A stretch of 46,451 nucleotides of DNA, from assembly GCA_903836575.1 (NCBI GenBank), contig CAILRJ010000355.1, positions 1 through 46,451 of the forward strand, in the 5' to 3' direction. Positions 17,476 to 26,497 of the stretch are shown here, in pieces. Numbering within the stretch: the first letter of the stretch is position 1; each line of letters begins with the position of its first letter. A program made the translations under genes and the position numbers. Under the pieces are notes generated by a model. The model was not told where the DNA came from, did not search any database, and saw only the letters and a list, made by a program, of their open reading frames with translations. Source of the DNA: an uncultured Burkholderiales bacterium (GTDB taxonomy: Bacteria > Pseudomonadota > Gammaproteobacteria > Burkholderiales > Burkholderiaceae_D).

Positions 17476-19323
17476 TTAATGTTCGCTTTCCGCAGTGCAG
17501 GTCACAGTGAGTTCACGAACTTCGCCGGCGGCGACTTGCCAGTGATGGTCAGCTTGCCTGCTGACGATTCCTTTGCCATGGGTAATCTTCGGTTTTTGGC
17601 AGAGTGCAACCGGGATGCGCCAAGTCATTTGCGCCAGCGAGGTATCGTGGTGCGCTTTGAGTTCCAGTTTGCCAGCCTGATCGCTCAGTTTCCACTGCAC
17701 TTCTTCCCGCCGACTCATGAAACGCGCCACGTCGGTCATCGTACGCCAATTGAATAAGTGTTGTTCCTGCAGTGATTTGGCGGTATCGAGCAGGGCGCGC
17801 ATTGAGTCAGCGTAATAGGGCACACCGATCGGGTGGCAGTAAATTTGGCGAATAGTTTGGTTGGTAGCGACAAATTTAGTGAGCGCAACGAGCCAGTCCG
17901 TCATCGGCCCGGCTGGTTGTTTGGCGAACATTGCTTCTTCGAACGACGCAATACGGCCGAATGGCGTTATCGGAATGGACCAGGTGCGTTTGTCGATCAG
18001 GGCATTGTTCTGGAACATACGTGTCGGGCCCATGCCCAGATTGGATGTGGTGTAGTAGGTTTCGATTCCATGTCTGCCAATCCAATCGATGACCCAGCGC
18101 GGATGGTTACCGTTTGGTGCCGAGTATTCGGTAATCGGTCGACCGGTGACCTTGCGCATCGCGTCGTTGTTATAGACCAGATATTTTTCATATTCGTTGC
18201 TGTTGGTATCGTTGACGCGCGAGCCGAAATAGTTATGGATCCAGCCACCGTGATCGCCGATGGCGTTGCCGCGTGCTTGTAAATAACGTATCCATTGCTG
18301 CGTTGTGGTGTTGTGAACAACATCCATGCCTAAACCGTCGCCAAACTGATTGACGTCGGGGCCCGCCGTGAAATGTATCGAGTACGGGCCCTGATCAAAA
18401 ATCCCCATTTTTTGTAGCGTGGCGAGACTCTTGATGGCTGAGCCGTTATCGACATGGATATTCAGAATTAGCCCGCCGATGCCGTCCGGTGCAGATAACA
18501 AACGAGGAAGGCCGACAAATTCGTCTGAAAAATAACGCAGGAATGAATGCATCAGCAAGCCATCCGTACGGTTCTTGAGCAAACCCAATGGCAGGTTGAT
18601 AAACAAGGTTTCACCCTTGCCTAGCCGATGTCTGGCTGCGACCACTTGTGTCTCAGGCGTCAGCATCATCACCTCGGTATCGGCTGCAACAGCGCCGGTC
18701 TGGAACAATGGATATTTCAGTTCGCTATAGCGATAAGTCGTCATCCATTGATCAAAGGTCTGGCTATTGAACGAGACCGCTTTCTCCACATCGGTTCGCC
18801 CAGGAGGGATGCCGATACGCGAGACGGATTCTTTCGTACCGATGACCGGGCTGGCACGCACGACGGCTTTGCCGAATTTTTCATACATCGCATATTCAAC
18901 GCCTGCGACGTCGGACAGTCGTGCACTCTCGGGGGCATACGCACCGTTGAGGTCATAGGTCAGCGCATCGAAGACCAGCATGAGTTTGCCGCCTTGCCGG
19001 ACATAATCTCTGAGCGTGTCGGTCAGGTACGTGGAGGCGCGCCGATGGAGTTTGTCGGGCACGATGATTCCCGCATAGGCTTTCTGATCGGATGGTCTGG
19101 CACGCAGGAATTGGCTGGCACTGACGACTTCGAGCTTGATGCCTTCTTCCAGTGCCGCCTGGTGCCAGATCTGTTCGCTATCGGTATCTGTCCCGTCGGC
19201 CACAAGTAAAGCCAATGTGCGTTTTTGATCGAATGCCGGCCAGATGGCATAGGCCAGTGTGCAGCTGGCTACCACTGCGATCGCTAGTAATATCCAGCTG
19301 TTTTTGATGATTTTCAAGCGCAA
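17476..19323 (-). CDS. Putative exported polysaccharide deacetylase-like protein (divergent NodB-like) with N-terminal GATase-like domain
   Basis: N-terminal TM/signal; IIVPDKLHR...YVRQGGKLMLVFD (Rossmann/GATase-like); LILNIHVDNGSAIKSL, AIGDHGGWIHNYFG, YSAPNGNHPRWVIDWI, IYCHPIGVPYY resemble deacetylase metal-site motifs. Confidence 0.6.
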   Translation of the reverse strand: MRLKIIKNSWILLAIAVVASCTLAYAIWPAFDQKRTLALLVADGTDTDSEQIWHQAALEEGIKLEVVSASQFLRARPSDQKAYAGIIVPDKLHRRASTYLTDTLRDYVRQGGKLMLVFDALTYDLNGAYAPESARLSDVAGVEYAMYEKFGKAVVRASPVIGTKESVSRIGIPPGRTDVEKAVSFNSQTFDQWMTTYRYSELKYPLFQTGAVAADTEVMMLTPETQVVAARHRLGKGETLFINLPLGLLKNRTDGLLMHSFLRYFSDEFVGLPRLLSAPDGIGGLILNIHVDNGSAIKSLATLQKMGIFDQGPYSIHFTAGPDVNQFGDGLGMDVVHNTTTQQWIRYLQARGNAIGDHGGWIHNYFGSRVNDTNSNEYEKYLVYNNDAMRKVTGRPITEYSAPNGNHPRWVIDWIGRHGIETYYTTSNLGMGPTRMFQNNALIDKRTWSIPITPFGRIASFEEAMFAKQPAGPMTDWLVALTKFVATNQTIRQIYCHPIGVPYYADSMRALLDTAKSLQEQHLFNWRTMTDVARFMSRREEVQWKLSDQAGKLELKAHHDTSLAQMTWRIPVALCQKPKITHGKGIVSRQADHHWQVAAGEVRELTVTCTAESEH

Positions 19324-19591
19324 TTCCTTATATTAAAGAATGAGGTCGTTGACTGAGGAAACGCTGTCAAGCTCCGCGTTATCACTCGGCACTGCTCGGT
19401 GATGACGTAATTCGTTGGGAAAGTTGCATGGTCTGGTTGACGCGAGATTGCCGCTTGGTGACGATATTCACCACTGTCCCGACTATAAACATCCGAGCTT
19501 CAACTTAATTTGCGGGTTCTCAAGACGCGTGGGTTATCGCAATAAATATGTCATAGCGCCTTGCCTTGACGTTGCGCAGAGCGGTCTTGCA

Positions 19592-20440
19592 CTATCGCGT
19601 GATCCTCGCGGGAATCAGGCTGACCGTCCAGGAGTACAGCGCAACGAATAGCAGCATGTCGAAGACAGCACCAAGGCATAGGTAAAGTACGGGCATATAA
19701 AGCAGTGACATCTTGTAGAGAATCAGTGTGTGCAAGACAACCTTGTGCGGGATCATCAGAGTGAAATAGCCGAGGATGAAAATTGTGTGCACGATTTTGA
19801 CGGTCAGGCTTAGTTCCAGCAGGTAATAGCCAATCGCTAGCATTACTGGAATCGCCAGCATCAGCATGCTGCCCATGCTGATTAGGGCGCGCATGTGATC
19901 CGGGATCGAGTAAGGAAATTGCGATGGCGCATACCAGAAAAATAACAAAGCGAGTGCTTGTACGACGCAGAGGATACGCAACAAGTATTGCAACGGGATC
20001 CTGTCTTTGCTCATGTTTGAGGTCAGAGCAAACACAACAAACGTGGCCAGTGCCGAGATCAGTTTGGTAGTGAAACTGGGCATGTACGACGCATTGGCTG
20101 CACCTATCCATTCAAACTGTAAGGTGTTTGCTAAGGCTGTTTGATGCTGAGCCTGCAAGGGGATGTCCAGGCGTGTCAGCCAGAATTGGATGCAGTCTTG
20201 CCAGAAATTGAGGATAAATGGCTCACCAATTAGCAGCAAGCAAAAAAATAAAACGGGTAACAAGAGCGCTTGCACAATGACGAACGGTTCAGCAGTCAGC
20301 TTGCGCATTGCCCGATGCTGGCCTGCCGCCGCATGGTGCTGCCTTGCGATCCGTATGGCTTGTGCGGCTGACTCGACGGCAGCGTTACGCAGTTGTCTGT
20401 AGGCGGAGAGATTTTCTTTTTGGGTTTGCATGGTGCTCAA
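19592..20440 (-). CDS. Uncharacterised polytopic inner-membrane protein in exopolysaccharide locus
   Basis: Several hydrophobic segments (FVIVQALLLPVLFFCLLLIG; LISALATFVVFALT; MLMLAIPVMLAIGYYLLEL; MPVLYLCLGAVFDMLLFVALY). 4-nt overlap with the upstream gene. Confidence 0.7.
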   Translation of the reverse strand: MSTMQTQKENLSAYRQLRNAAVESAAQAIRIARQHHAAAGQHRAMRKLTAEPFVIVQALLLPVLFFCLLLIGEPFILNFWQDCIQFWLTRLDIPLQAQHQTALANTLQFEWIGAANASYMPSFTTKLISALATFVVFALTSNMSKDRIPLQYLLRILCVVQALALLFFWYAPSQFPYSIPDHMRALISMGSMLMLAIPVMLAIGYYLLELSLTVKIVHTIFILGYFTLMIPHKVVLHTLILYKMSLLYMPVLYLCLGAVFDMLLFVALYSWTVSLIPARITR

Positions 20441-21270
20441 TCGAAATGTCGTGACAAGCCAATATCAACGCCGCTACGTTCATACGTCGGATTGCGGTAG
20501 TGGTTAATGCTGATGCTGGTACCCCAGTTCTGGTTGATCCGGTAGCGCCACGCGAGGCTGGCTTCCTGGCTGTTGAAGTTCACCAGGCTGGTATCTAGGG
20601 CCAGTGGCAAATATCCTTCGCTACCCCAAGCCACTCTGGCCGACAAGGTATTGCGTGGATCAGGGTTGTAGCTAGCGGCGACAAATTGCTGGTGCGTCAT
20701 CACACCACCGGGATTACTGCGGTTGAATCGGACGCCGCCTTCAAGAACGAGCGGAAACTCAAAGTACCAGGCGCCACCGAGGCTGATGCTGAGGTCGACA
20801 TGGCCGTCAGGGGCATCGTAGTAGCCAACTCCGAGCGAGCTGATGAAGTTTTTCTCAGGCAACCACTTTTTGTAAAAGAAGCCATCAAGGCGGTAGCGCG
20901 GCAAATAAAAAGCGCCATCCCCAACGCCGACCGAGATGCTTGCAAACCTGCTGTCATCGAGGGTCACGGTATCGGTCACACCGAGGAACGTGCCGCTGGT
21001 GTGATATTCGTTTTTACTTGATAGCTCCACTTGCAATACATGGTTGTCCTGTTCCAGCACGCCGTGGGCAGTCAGGTGGTGCCACGATGAATAGGGTCCC
21101 GTCAGTTGCTGGGTTCCGGTCGTGACTTCGAATGACCGCAGCGCGGGATTCAGGAGCATATCCGGCGGGGCGGTCCTGCTCGTTTCTGCATGTCCTGTTA
21201 TTGCAGTCATTGCGATCCAGGCGAGCGCAACACAACTGAAAGGATAGTTAGCAGGCAATTTCGGCTCCAT
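20437..21270 (-). CDS. YaiO-like outer-membrane beta-barrel protein
   Basis: Signal peptide (FSCVALAWIAMTAITGHAE), alternating beta-strand pattern, C-terminal ...SGVDIGLSRHFD ending in Phe-Asp after amphipathic strands. Resembles YaiO. Confidence 0.65.
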   Translation of the reverse strand: MEPKLPANYPFSCVALAWIAMTAITGHAETSRTAPPDMLLNPALRSFEVTTGTQQLTGPYSSWHHLTAHGVLEQDNHVLQVELSSKNEYHTSGTFLGVTDTVTLDDSRFASISVGVGDGAFYLPRYRLDGFFYKKWLPEKNFISSLGVGYYDAPDGHVDLSISLGGAWYFEFPLVLEGGVRFNRSNPGGVMTHQQFVAASYNPDPRNTLSARVAWGSEGYLPLALDTSLVNFNSQEASLAWRYRINQNWGTSISINHYRNPTYERSGVDIGLSRHFD

Positions 21271-22423
21271 CAGACTTTGCAGGCGCAAGGATCGCCGCTA
21301 TCCGTTGTGCCGCGTAGCCATCACCAAAGGGGCTTTGATCGACCTGCATGCGTCGGTATGCAGTACTGTCCTCAAGCAGAGGCCGCGCATGCCGGCATAT
21401 GTCGTCTACATCGGTACCCACCAGCAAGGCACCGCCGGCGTTGACAAGTTCCTGCCGCTCGGTGCTCGTGCGAGCGATCAGTACTGGTTTTGCAAAAGCC
21501 GAGGCCTCTTCCTGAATGCCGCCGGAGTCGGTCAGCGTGAAGTGACAACGCACCAGCAAATCGATTAGCGCTGGATAATCGAGCGGATCGGTCAGGCAGA
21601 TGCGTTCTCTGACGCAGGATGGGAGTGCAGAGATTTCGCGTTCGACATCGCTGCGTACGGCTGGGTTTGGATGGACTGGCCAGACTACAACGACGCCATC
21701 GTGCTGCGCAACGATGGCGCCGGCCGCTTGCGCGATCTGGCGTATTGGTGCGCCCCAGTTTTCGCGACGGTGTGCGGTGATCAGGATCATGCGGTCGCCG
21801 CGATGCTGGTGCAAAAACTGACGGGCGTTTTCCGGGATTGCCGGATTGTTGTCGCGGGAAGCATTTTGCAGATAGTTGCGGGTCCATAATGCGGCGTCGA
21901 TTACGGTATTGCCGACCATGAAAATATTATCGGCAGCGATATTTTCTACGCGCAGATTTTCACGGGCCTGTTCGGTTGGCGGGAAATGCCAATGAGCGAG
22001 CCGACCGATCAGCTCGCGATTTTTTTCTTCAGGAAAGGGGTCGCGTTGATGAGTGCGCAGTCCTGCTTCAATATGGGCAACCGGAATATCGTCGTAATAG
22101 CCAGCCAGCGCACCGACGAACGCGGAACTGGTGTCGCCCTGGACCATAATGACATCGGGTTGTAGTGCGCGAATCGCTTCCGCGACGCCATCGGTCAGTG
22201 CGGATGTCAGGTGGGCCAGCGCCGGCGACTTGCGCTGCAGGTTGATGACAATGTCCGGAGGCATATCGAAGAAACGATACAGTTCGTGAGCAACGGCCTC
22301 ATGCTGACCGGTATGGATTATCTGTACATGCTGTCCGCGCGCCTTGAGTGCCTTGTAGACGGGAGCCATTTTGATGATTTCCGGCCGGGTCCCCAGGCAG
22401 GTAAGAAAAGTCTTTTTTTGCAT
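21248..22423 (-). CDS. wecB: UDP-N-acetylglucosamine 2-epimerase (non-hydrolysing)
   Basis: MQKKTFLTCLGTRPEIIKMAPVYKAL, VQGDTSSAFVGALAGYYDDIPVAHIEAGLRT, PFPEEKNRELIGRLAHWHFPPTEQA, ILITAHRRENWG, LTDSGGIQEEA. ATG at 22423. Confidence 0.92.
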   Translation of the reverse strand: MQKKTFLTCLGTRPEIIKMAPVYKALKARGQHVQIIHTGQHEAVAHELYRFFDMPPDIVINLQRKSPALAHLTSALTDGVAEAIRALQPDVIMVQGDTSSAFVGALAGYYDDIPVAHIEAGLRTHQRDPFPEEKNRELIGRLAHWHFPPTEQARENLRVENIAADNIFMVGNTVIDAALWTRNYLQNASRDNNPAIPENARQFLHQHRGDRMILITAHRRENWGAPIRQIAQAAGAIVAQHDGVVVVWPVHPNPAVRSDVEREISALPSCVRERICLTDPLDYPALIDLLVRCHFTLTDSGGIQEEASAFAKPVLIARTSTERQELVNAGGALLVGTDVDDICRHARPLLEDSTAYRRMQVDQSPFGDGYAAQRIAAILAPAKSDGAEIAC

Positions 22424-22698
22424 GAGTAAAAGTAATGCTTTTGTTTTGGTTGTCATGGAAAGCCGATACCCGAATACCCGGACTTGATGCGCCGCCTGCG
22501 TTACGCCGTAACGTATGTGGCAATGTTGCAAAGGTTATTCCGGAGAGTGACTTGCGAGAAGCGGGGCAAATTTTTTGGTCCTTTACTTTTATAGCACCGG
22601 AGTTTTTGGCTCTATTTGACAAAAATCATGTTGACTCTCTGTCCATTGAAAATAGGCACATAAAGTTTGAGTTGTCTGTTTAATTCCAGGGTCTATCG

Positions 22699-23685
22699 CT
22701 AGTTACAAGCAGTATTCGCAGCGGCAGACTTGAGTCCTTTGCTTTGAAGAATCTGCGCAACGACTTCATCCGTCACGGTCCAGTGACCGGTTCGCTGATA
22801 CGGCAAGGCTTCCCGTAGCCAGCATTGCGCCGATGTCTTGTCGTTCTGTTTCATGGCGATGTAGGCGATCAATCCCCATGCGTAGTCATTGCTGACTTGC
22901 TTGAGCCAGAGCGCGCGATGCTGTTTCATCCATGTGCGGTAATAGTTGCCGGAGTCGTTGGGTAGCAGCGGGAAATTGACTAGCAACGGAAAAATCTGGG
23001 CGACATGATCCGGATAAAATGCGGGAGTGACGGTTTTCTGTTCGGGTTGGGTCGATACCAGAAAACGTCGGGATTGCGCATCCCAGAAAGTGTTGTGAAT
23101 CGCTTGGGAGAATTTTCGTGCACTCTGGTTTGCTGTCTGTCCGACCCGTGCCGTCTGGTAGGACCATACTTCGAGGTTGTCCATGAATAGCCCATGCTGG
23201 AAGGTTGGCGACACCAGATAGACGCCACGTTTCTTGTCGAGCAGGGTTTCCAGCGCCTTGCTGGCGGCGTTGTGGCTCTTGCGCCAGCCCGGTTGGATGT
23301 CGAGTTGCCCGGGCATCGTGTCGAGGAATTTGAGCCAGATCGCGAGCAATGCGTCATCTGCATCGGCCTCCCGGCAATCAAGCCAGATCGGTCCTGTGCG
23401 GCAGAAGCGGGCAAAGCTGCCGTCAAGACGTTGGCGGATAGTTAGCCAGTCGATCCATTTCGACGCGTAGGCAGAAATGTCGAGGCCATTTTCCTGAGCC
23501 AGCAGTAATGCTTGTAATGTGAAGTACGGATCGATGACATTGCCGGTTTCGAGGATCATGATGGCTCCGGAATCGTCCGCAAATGCCCTCAAATCCAGTA
23601 CCGGCGCTGCGGTTAATGCAACTGGAAACGCCAGCAAAAGCAGCGTGAGTGCAGCATTCCGCCATCGGCGCATCAAGGCTCCCAT
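22699..23685 (-). CDS. Exported protein of exopolysaccharide locus, possibly an (alpha/alpha)-barrel hydrolase/lyase-like fold
   Basis: Signal peptide (RRWRNAALTLLLLAFPVALTAAPV); repeated helical W/D-rich segments (LTIRQRLDGSFARFC, DADDALLAIWLKFLDT, FQHGLFMDNLEVWSY). Confidence 0.55.
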   Translation of the reverse strand: MGALMRRWRNAALTLLLLAFPVALTAAPVLDLRAFADDSGAIMILETGNVIDPYFTLQALLLAQENGLDISAYASKWIDWLTIRQRLDGSFARFCRTGPIWLDCREADADDALLAIWLKFLDTMPGQLDIQPGWRKSHNAASKALETLLDKKRGVYLVSPTFQHGLFMDNLEVWSYQTARVGQTANQSARKFSQAIHNTFWDAQSRRFLVSTQPEQKTVTPAFYPDHVAQIFPLLVNFPLLPNDSGNYYRTWMKQHRALWLKQVSNDYAWGLIAYIAMKQNDKTSAQCWLREALPYQRTGHWTVTDEVVAQILQSKGLKSAAANTACN

Positions 23686-24701
23686 ACAACCCCGACTTTT
23701 CTTGCCCAGATGGTTCCGTGCGCGACTGCACCGGAGATGGCGATAAGATTGTCGGTACTGATCGTGGTCGGTGCATCGGCGCGGCCTATTACCGTGCCGC
23801 TACCGAGCACAATTTCGGTTTCAGAGATGAGTGGTCCCGCCACGCAGGCATGGTCGTGTAGCTCGATGCGGTCTTCGCAGATCAGCGAACCGGTGATTCG
23901 TGCCGAGCGGCCGACTTGTATCGCGTTGCGTGCTTTGACATGGCCGTCGACGATCGTGTGGTGGCCGATCGTCAAGGTTCCCGTGACGATTAGTGATCCT
24001 GTGTAGCTGCAGCCGTCAGTTAGCCGACAGTCGCCCTTGACCAGCGTCAGTGCCGCGGTACGACGGACTGCCCCTGGCAATTCATTGAGGCTAGCCGGTA
24101 AATAGAGATCCAGTTTTTGCGGTGTTGTTGTGGCTTTTTTCCCTAGTTGAATCGTGGGTGCACTGAGTCTTTCGAAACAGCAGCGGCCTGCCAGTTCGAT
24201 GCTGATGTTGGAGGACAGACGCCGCAAGGTGACACAGCCGGTATCGAGACTGATCGGTCCATCGGCGTGGCCCCATTCAAGGATTTCTCCGTTGCTGCCA
24301 AGTCGTAGCATGCCGTGTGACAGGACGCTGGTCAGACTGCTGTTGCCGCCACAGTCGAGGTCCGCGTGCAGGTAGAGCGGTCGGTTGCAGCGGACCGGTG
24401 CGGCAGAGAGGATTGCATCTAGTCCGATCAGCGGTCGGGTACCCTCCGTCCAGTTCATCTGCACCGGCGGCTTATACACATAGTCGAACTTGCTTTGAGC
24501 ACGGTCGCTAGCGATATCAGTGAGGGCATCGTTGCGGAATTGGCGCGTGAAATAATCGACTTCGTTAGCATACTGGCGTGAAATCGGTAAAGGCGAACAG
24601 TCCTCCGGTGCACGCCATTCGTTGACTGCCGGGACGAACGGCAGCGATAGCATGACAAGACATAGAAGGCAGAACAGATACAGCGCAAGGGTTGAATTCA
24701 T
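23673..24701 (-). CDS. Membrane-anchored bactofilin/polymer-forming-like beta-helix protein
   Basis: N-terminal TM (MNSTLALYLFCLLCLVMLSLPF), C-terminal repetitive LTIGHHTIVDGHVKARNAIQVGRSARITGSLICEDRIELHDHACVAGPLISETEIVLGSGTVIG beta-helix pattern. Confidence 0.65.
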   Translation of the reverse strand: MNSTLALYLFCLLCLVMLSLPFVPAVNEWRAPEDCSPLPISRQYANEVDYFTRQFRNDALTDIASDRAQSKFDYVYKPPVQMNWTEGTRPLIGLDAILSAAPVRCNRPLYLHADLDCGGNSSLTSVLSHGMLRLGSNGEILEWGHADGPISLDTGCVTLRRLSSNISIELAGRCCFERLSAPTIQLGKKATTTPQKLDLYLPASLNELPGAVRRTAALTLVKGDCRLTDGCSYTGSLIVTGTLTIGHHTIVDGHVKARNAIQVGRSARITGSLICEDRIELHDHACVAGPLISETEIVLGSGTVIGRADAPTTISTDNLIAISGAVAHGTIWARKVGVVWEP

Positions 24702-24703
24702 GA

Positions 24704-26275
24704 TCAGGGTACCGGCGGTTGGCGATAGCGAATGGTCTTGTCCCACACCATTTCGCGTTTAAAGAGCCAGTCGACCAGCAGACTCCAGGAGGCATGGGAT
24801 ATTGCAAACAGACTGATGAAAAAACACAGCAGGTTAAATGGCAGCAGACGCAGTCGCTTGCGATTGCCATCGAGCAGTACTGCAATAGCGATCTCGAAAA
24901 AAGCCGCGAAATTACCCAGCGTGCTGAATGCCATCAAGGCAAAAGCGGGTATGAGCCGGTTCAGCAGCGAACCGGCATTGGCGAAGTACAAGGCCAGAAC
25001 GATGAACCAGCCGGTCAGCAGAAGCAGCGGGACGATAAACACCAGCAGCAGCAGCATGCCGTCAATGCGCTCGCGCAGACTGAGGAAGGGACTGGTCAGG
25101 AAGCTATACCAGTACCGCACCATGACCTGGTTATGTCCCTTGGACCAGCGTTTGACTTGCTTGATGCGGACAGCCCAGTCTTCGGGGACTTCTTCGTAAC
25201 ATTCGGAGCGATTGGTATAGACGGTTTTCCAGCCATTGAGCATCAGGCGGTAAGTGATGTCGGTATCTTCGGCGAGGATGTCGTCATGCCAGCCGCCAGC
25301 CGCGTGCACAGCCGAGCAGCGCACGCCGCCAACGGTGCCACCATATTGCGGCAACAGGCGCAGGTTCATGCGGGCTTGCTGATCGACCTGATAGCCGCCG
25401 GAACGTTCAAGATCAAGCATGCGGGTGAGCAGGTTGGTGCCGGCGTTCATCGGTACTACCCGACCCATTACTGCACCGACTTCGGGATCGAAAAAAGGCG
25501 CGACCAGTTGCTTGAGCAAGCCACGACCGGGTACGTAATCGGCATCGAAGATGATCACGATATCGCCCTCGACATAGGCCAGCGCGTCCTTCAGTGCAGC
25601 GGCTTTGCCGGCCTTGCCGGTTAGCCGATGGAATGGCGTGATACGTCCGGGATAGCGGGCAACGTAACTGTCGATAATGTCGCGGGTACGATCGAGCGAG
25701 CGGTCGTTGACCGGTACGATTTTTAGCCGGTCAGCCGGGTAGTTGGTGTCGAGGAGTGCTTCGATACAGCCTGCAATGACTTTTTCTTCATTGTGCGCAG
25801 CAATGAACACGGTGATCGATGGCCAGTTCGCCTGGTCGATATCGATGTAAGGATGGCGTTGTTTGCCAAACAATCTGCTAATCGTAAAGAGGAAGTGCCG
25901 CACTCCGTAGAGCGCCATGATCAACACGATAATGAACAGCAGCGCCGCCATTAGCGAGATCAACGGCCGGTCACTGATGGTCGGTATTGCATCGCCGATG
26001 CCCACCGAGCGGGCTCTCAGGCCGTCGATATTGTCGAGGTTGATCAGGCTGTTTGCATCTTGTTCCGCGTCCCGTACCAAAGGGGCGGGACTGTCGCTGA
26101 CAGTTGCCTGTTGCGCTGTGCTGGGGATTTCTTCCTGAGTCAGGGACGGTGTTGCGCTTGCCGGTGAGGATATTTGTGCTTGTAATGGCAAGGCGGTCAG
26201 TAGCGCGAAGTGCATGAACAGCGTGGCGATCACGCGCGCGGATCGGGTCCGGCCGACATCGGAGTGGTGGTGCAT
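24704..26275 (-). CDS. Processive family 2 glycosyltransferase (exopolysaccharide synthase) with N-terminal secretory-like segment
   Basis: SITVFIAAHNEEKVIAGCIEALL, IIFDADYVPG (DxD), ILAEDTDITYRLMLNG (ED), IKQVKRWSKGHNQVM (QxxRW), C-terminal TM helices. Leader ...ARVIATLFMHFALLTALPLQAQ before a second TM. ATG at 26275. Confidence 0.85.
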   Translation of the reverse strand: MHHHSDVGRTRSARVIATLFMHFALLTALPLQAQISSPASATPSLTQEEIPSTAQQATVSDSPAPLVRDAEQDANSLINLDNIDGLRARSVGIGDAIPTISDRPLISLMAALLFIIVLIMALYGVRHFLFTISRLFGKQRHPYIDIDQANWPSITVFIAAHNEEKVIAGCIEALLDTNYPADRLKIVPVNDRSLDRTRDIIDSYVARYPGRITPFHRLTGKAGKAAALKDALAYVEGDIVIIFDADYVPGRGLLKQLVAPFFDPEVGAVMGRVVPMNAGTNLLTRMLDLERSGGYQVDQQARMNLRLLPQYGGTVGGVRCSAVHAAGGWHDDILAEDTDITYRLMLNGWKTVYTNRSECYEEVPEDWAVRIKQVKRWSKGHNQVMVRYWYSFLTSPFLSLRERIDGMLLLLVFIVPLLLLTGWFIVLALYFANAGSLLNRLIPAFALMAFSTLGNFAAFFEIAIAVLLDGNRKRLRLLPFNLLCFFISLFAISHASWSLLVDWLFKREMVWDKTIRYRQPPVP

Positions 26276-26377
26276 AGTTGAGCTTCCCTGTGTATTTTTT
26301 TGTTGAAACGGGTTTCGGCTCCTGTCCGCGTTGCATGACGGACTACTTGGTGCAAGGCCAAAACGTTTGAAAAGTGT

Positions 26378-26396
26378 ATGCGGCGGTTGGCCGCAT
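26378..26396 (-). terminator. Possible weak terminator/attenuator hairpin between hpnE and the synthase gene
   Basis: atgcggc-ggttg-gccgcat stem-loop; on the minus strand followed by acacttttc. Confidence 0.35.
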
Positions 26397-26497
26397 TCCT
26401 TGACAATCAACAAATGAACTCGAAAGGATGGGAGAGGGGGACGGGGCGGCTCAGATAGTGCTATCCCGATGAAGCCGTGCGTGCCGGCCGGTGTTTA

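Noticed and set aside
22435-22683. 82-aa plus-strand ORF in the EPS intergenic gap
   Set aside because: No RBS or domain recognised and opposite strand to the locus; more likely regulatory or non-coding DNA.
24719-25624. 301-aa plus-strand ORF opposite the GT2 synthase
   Set aside because: Q/H-rich antisense translation; the opposite frame has clear GT2 motifs.
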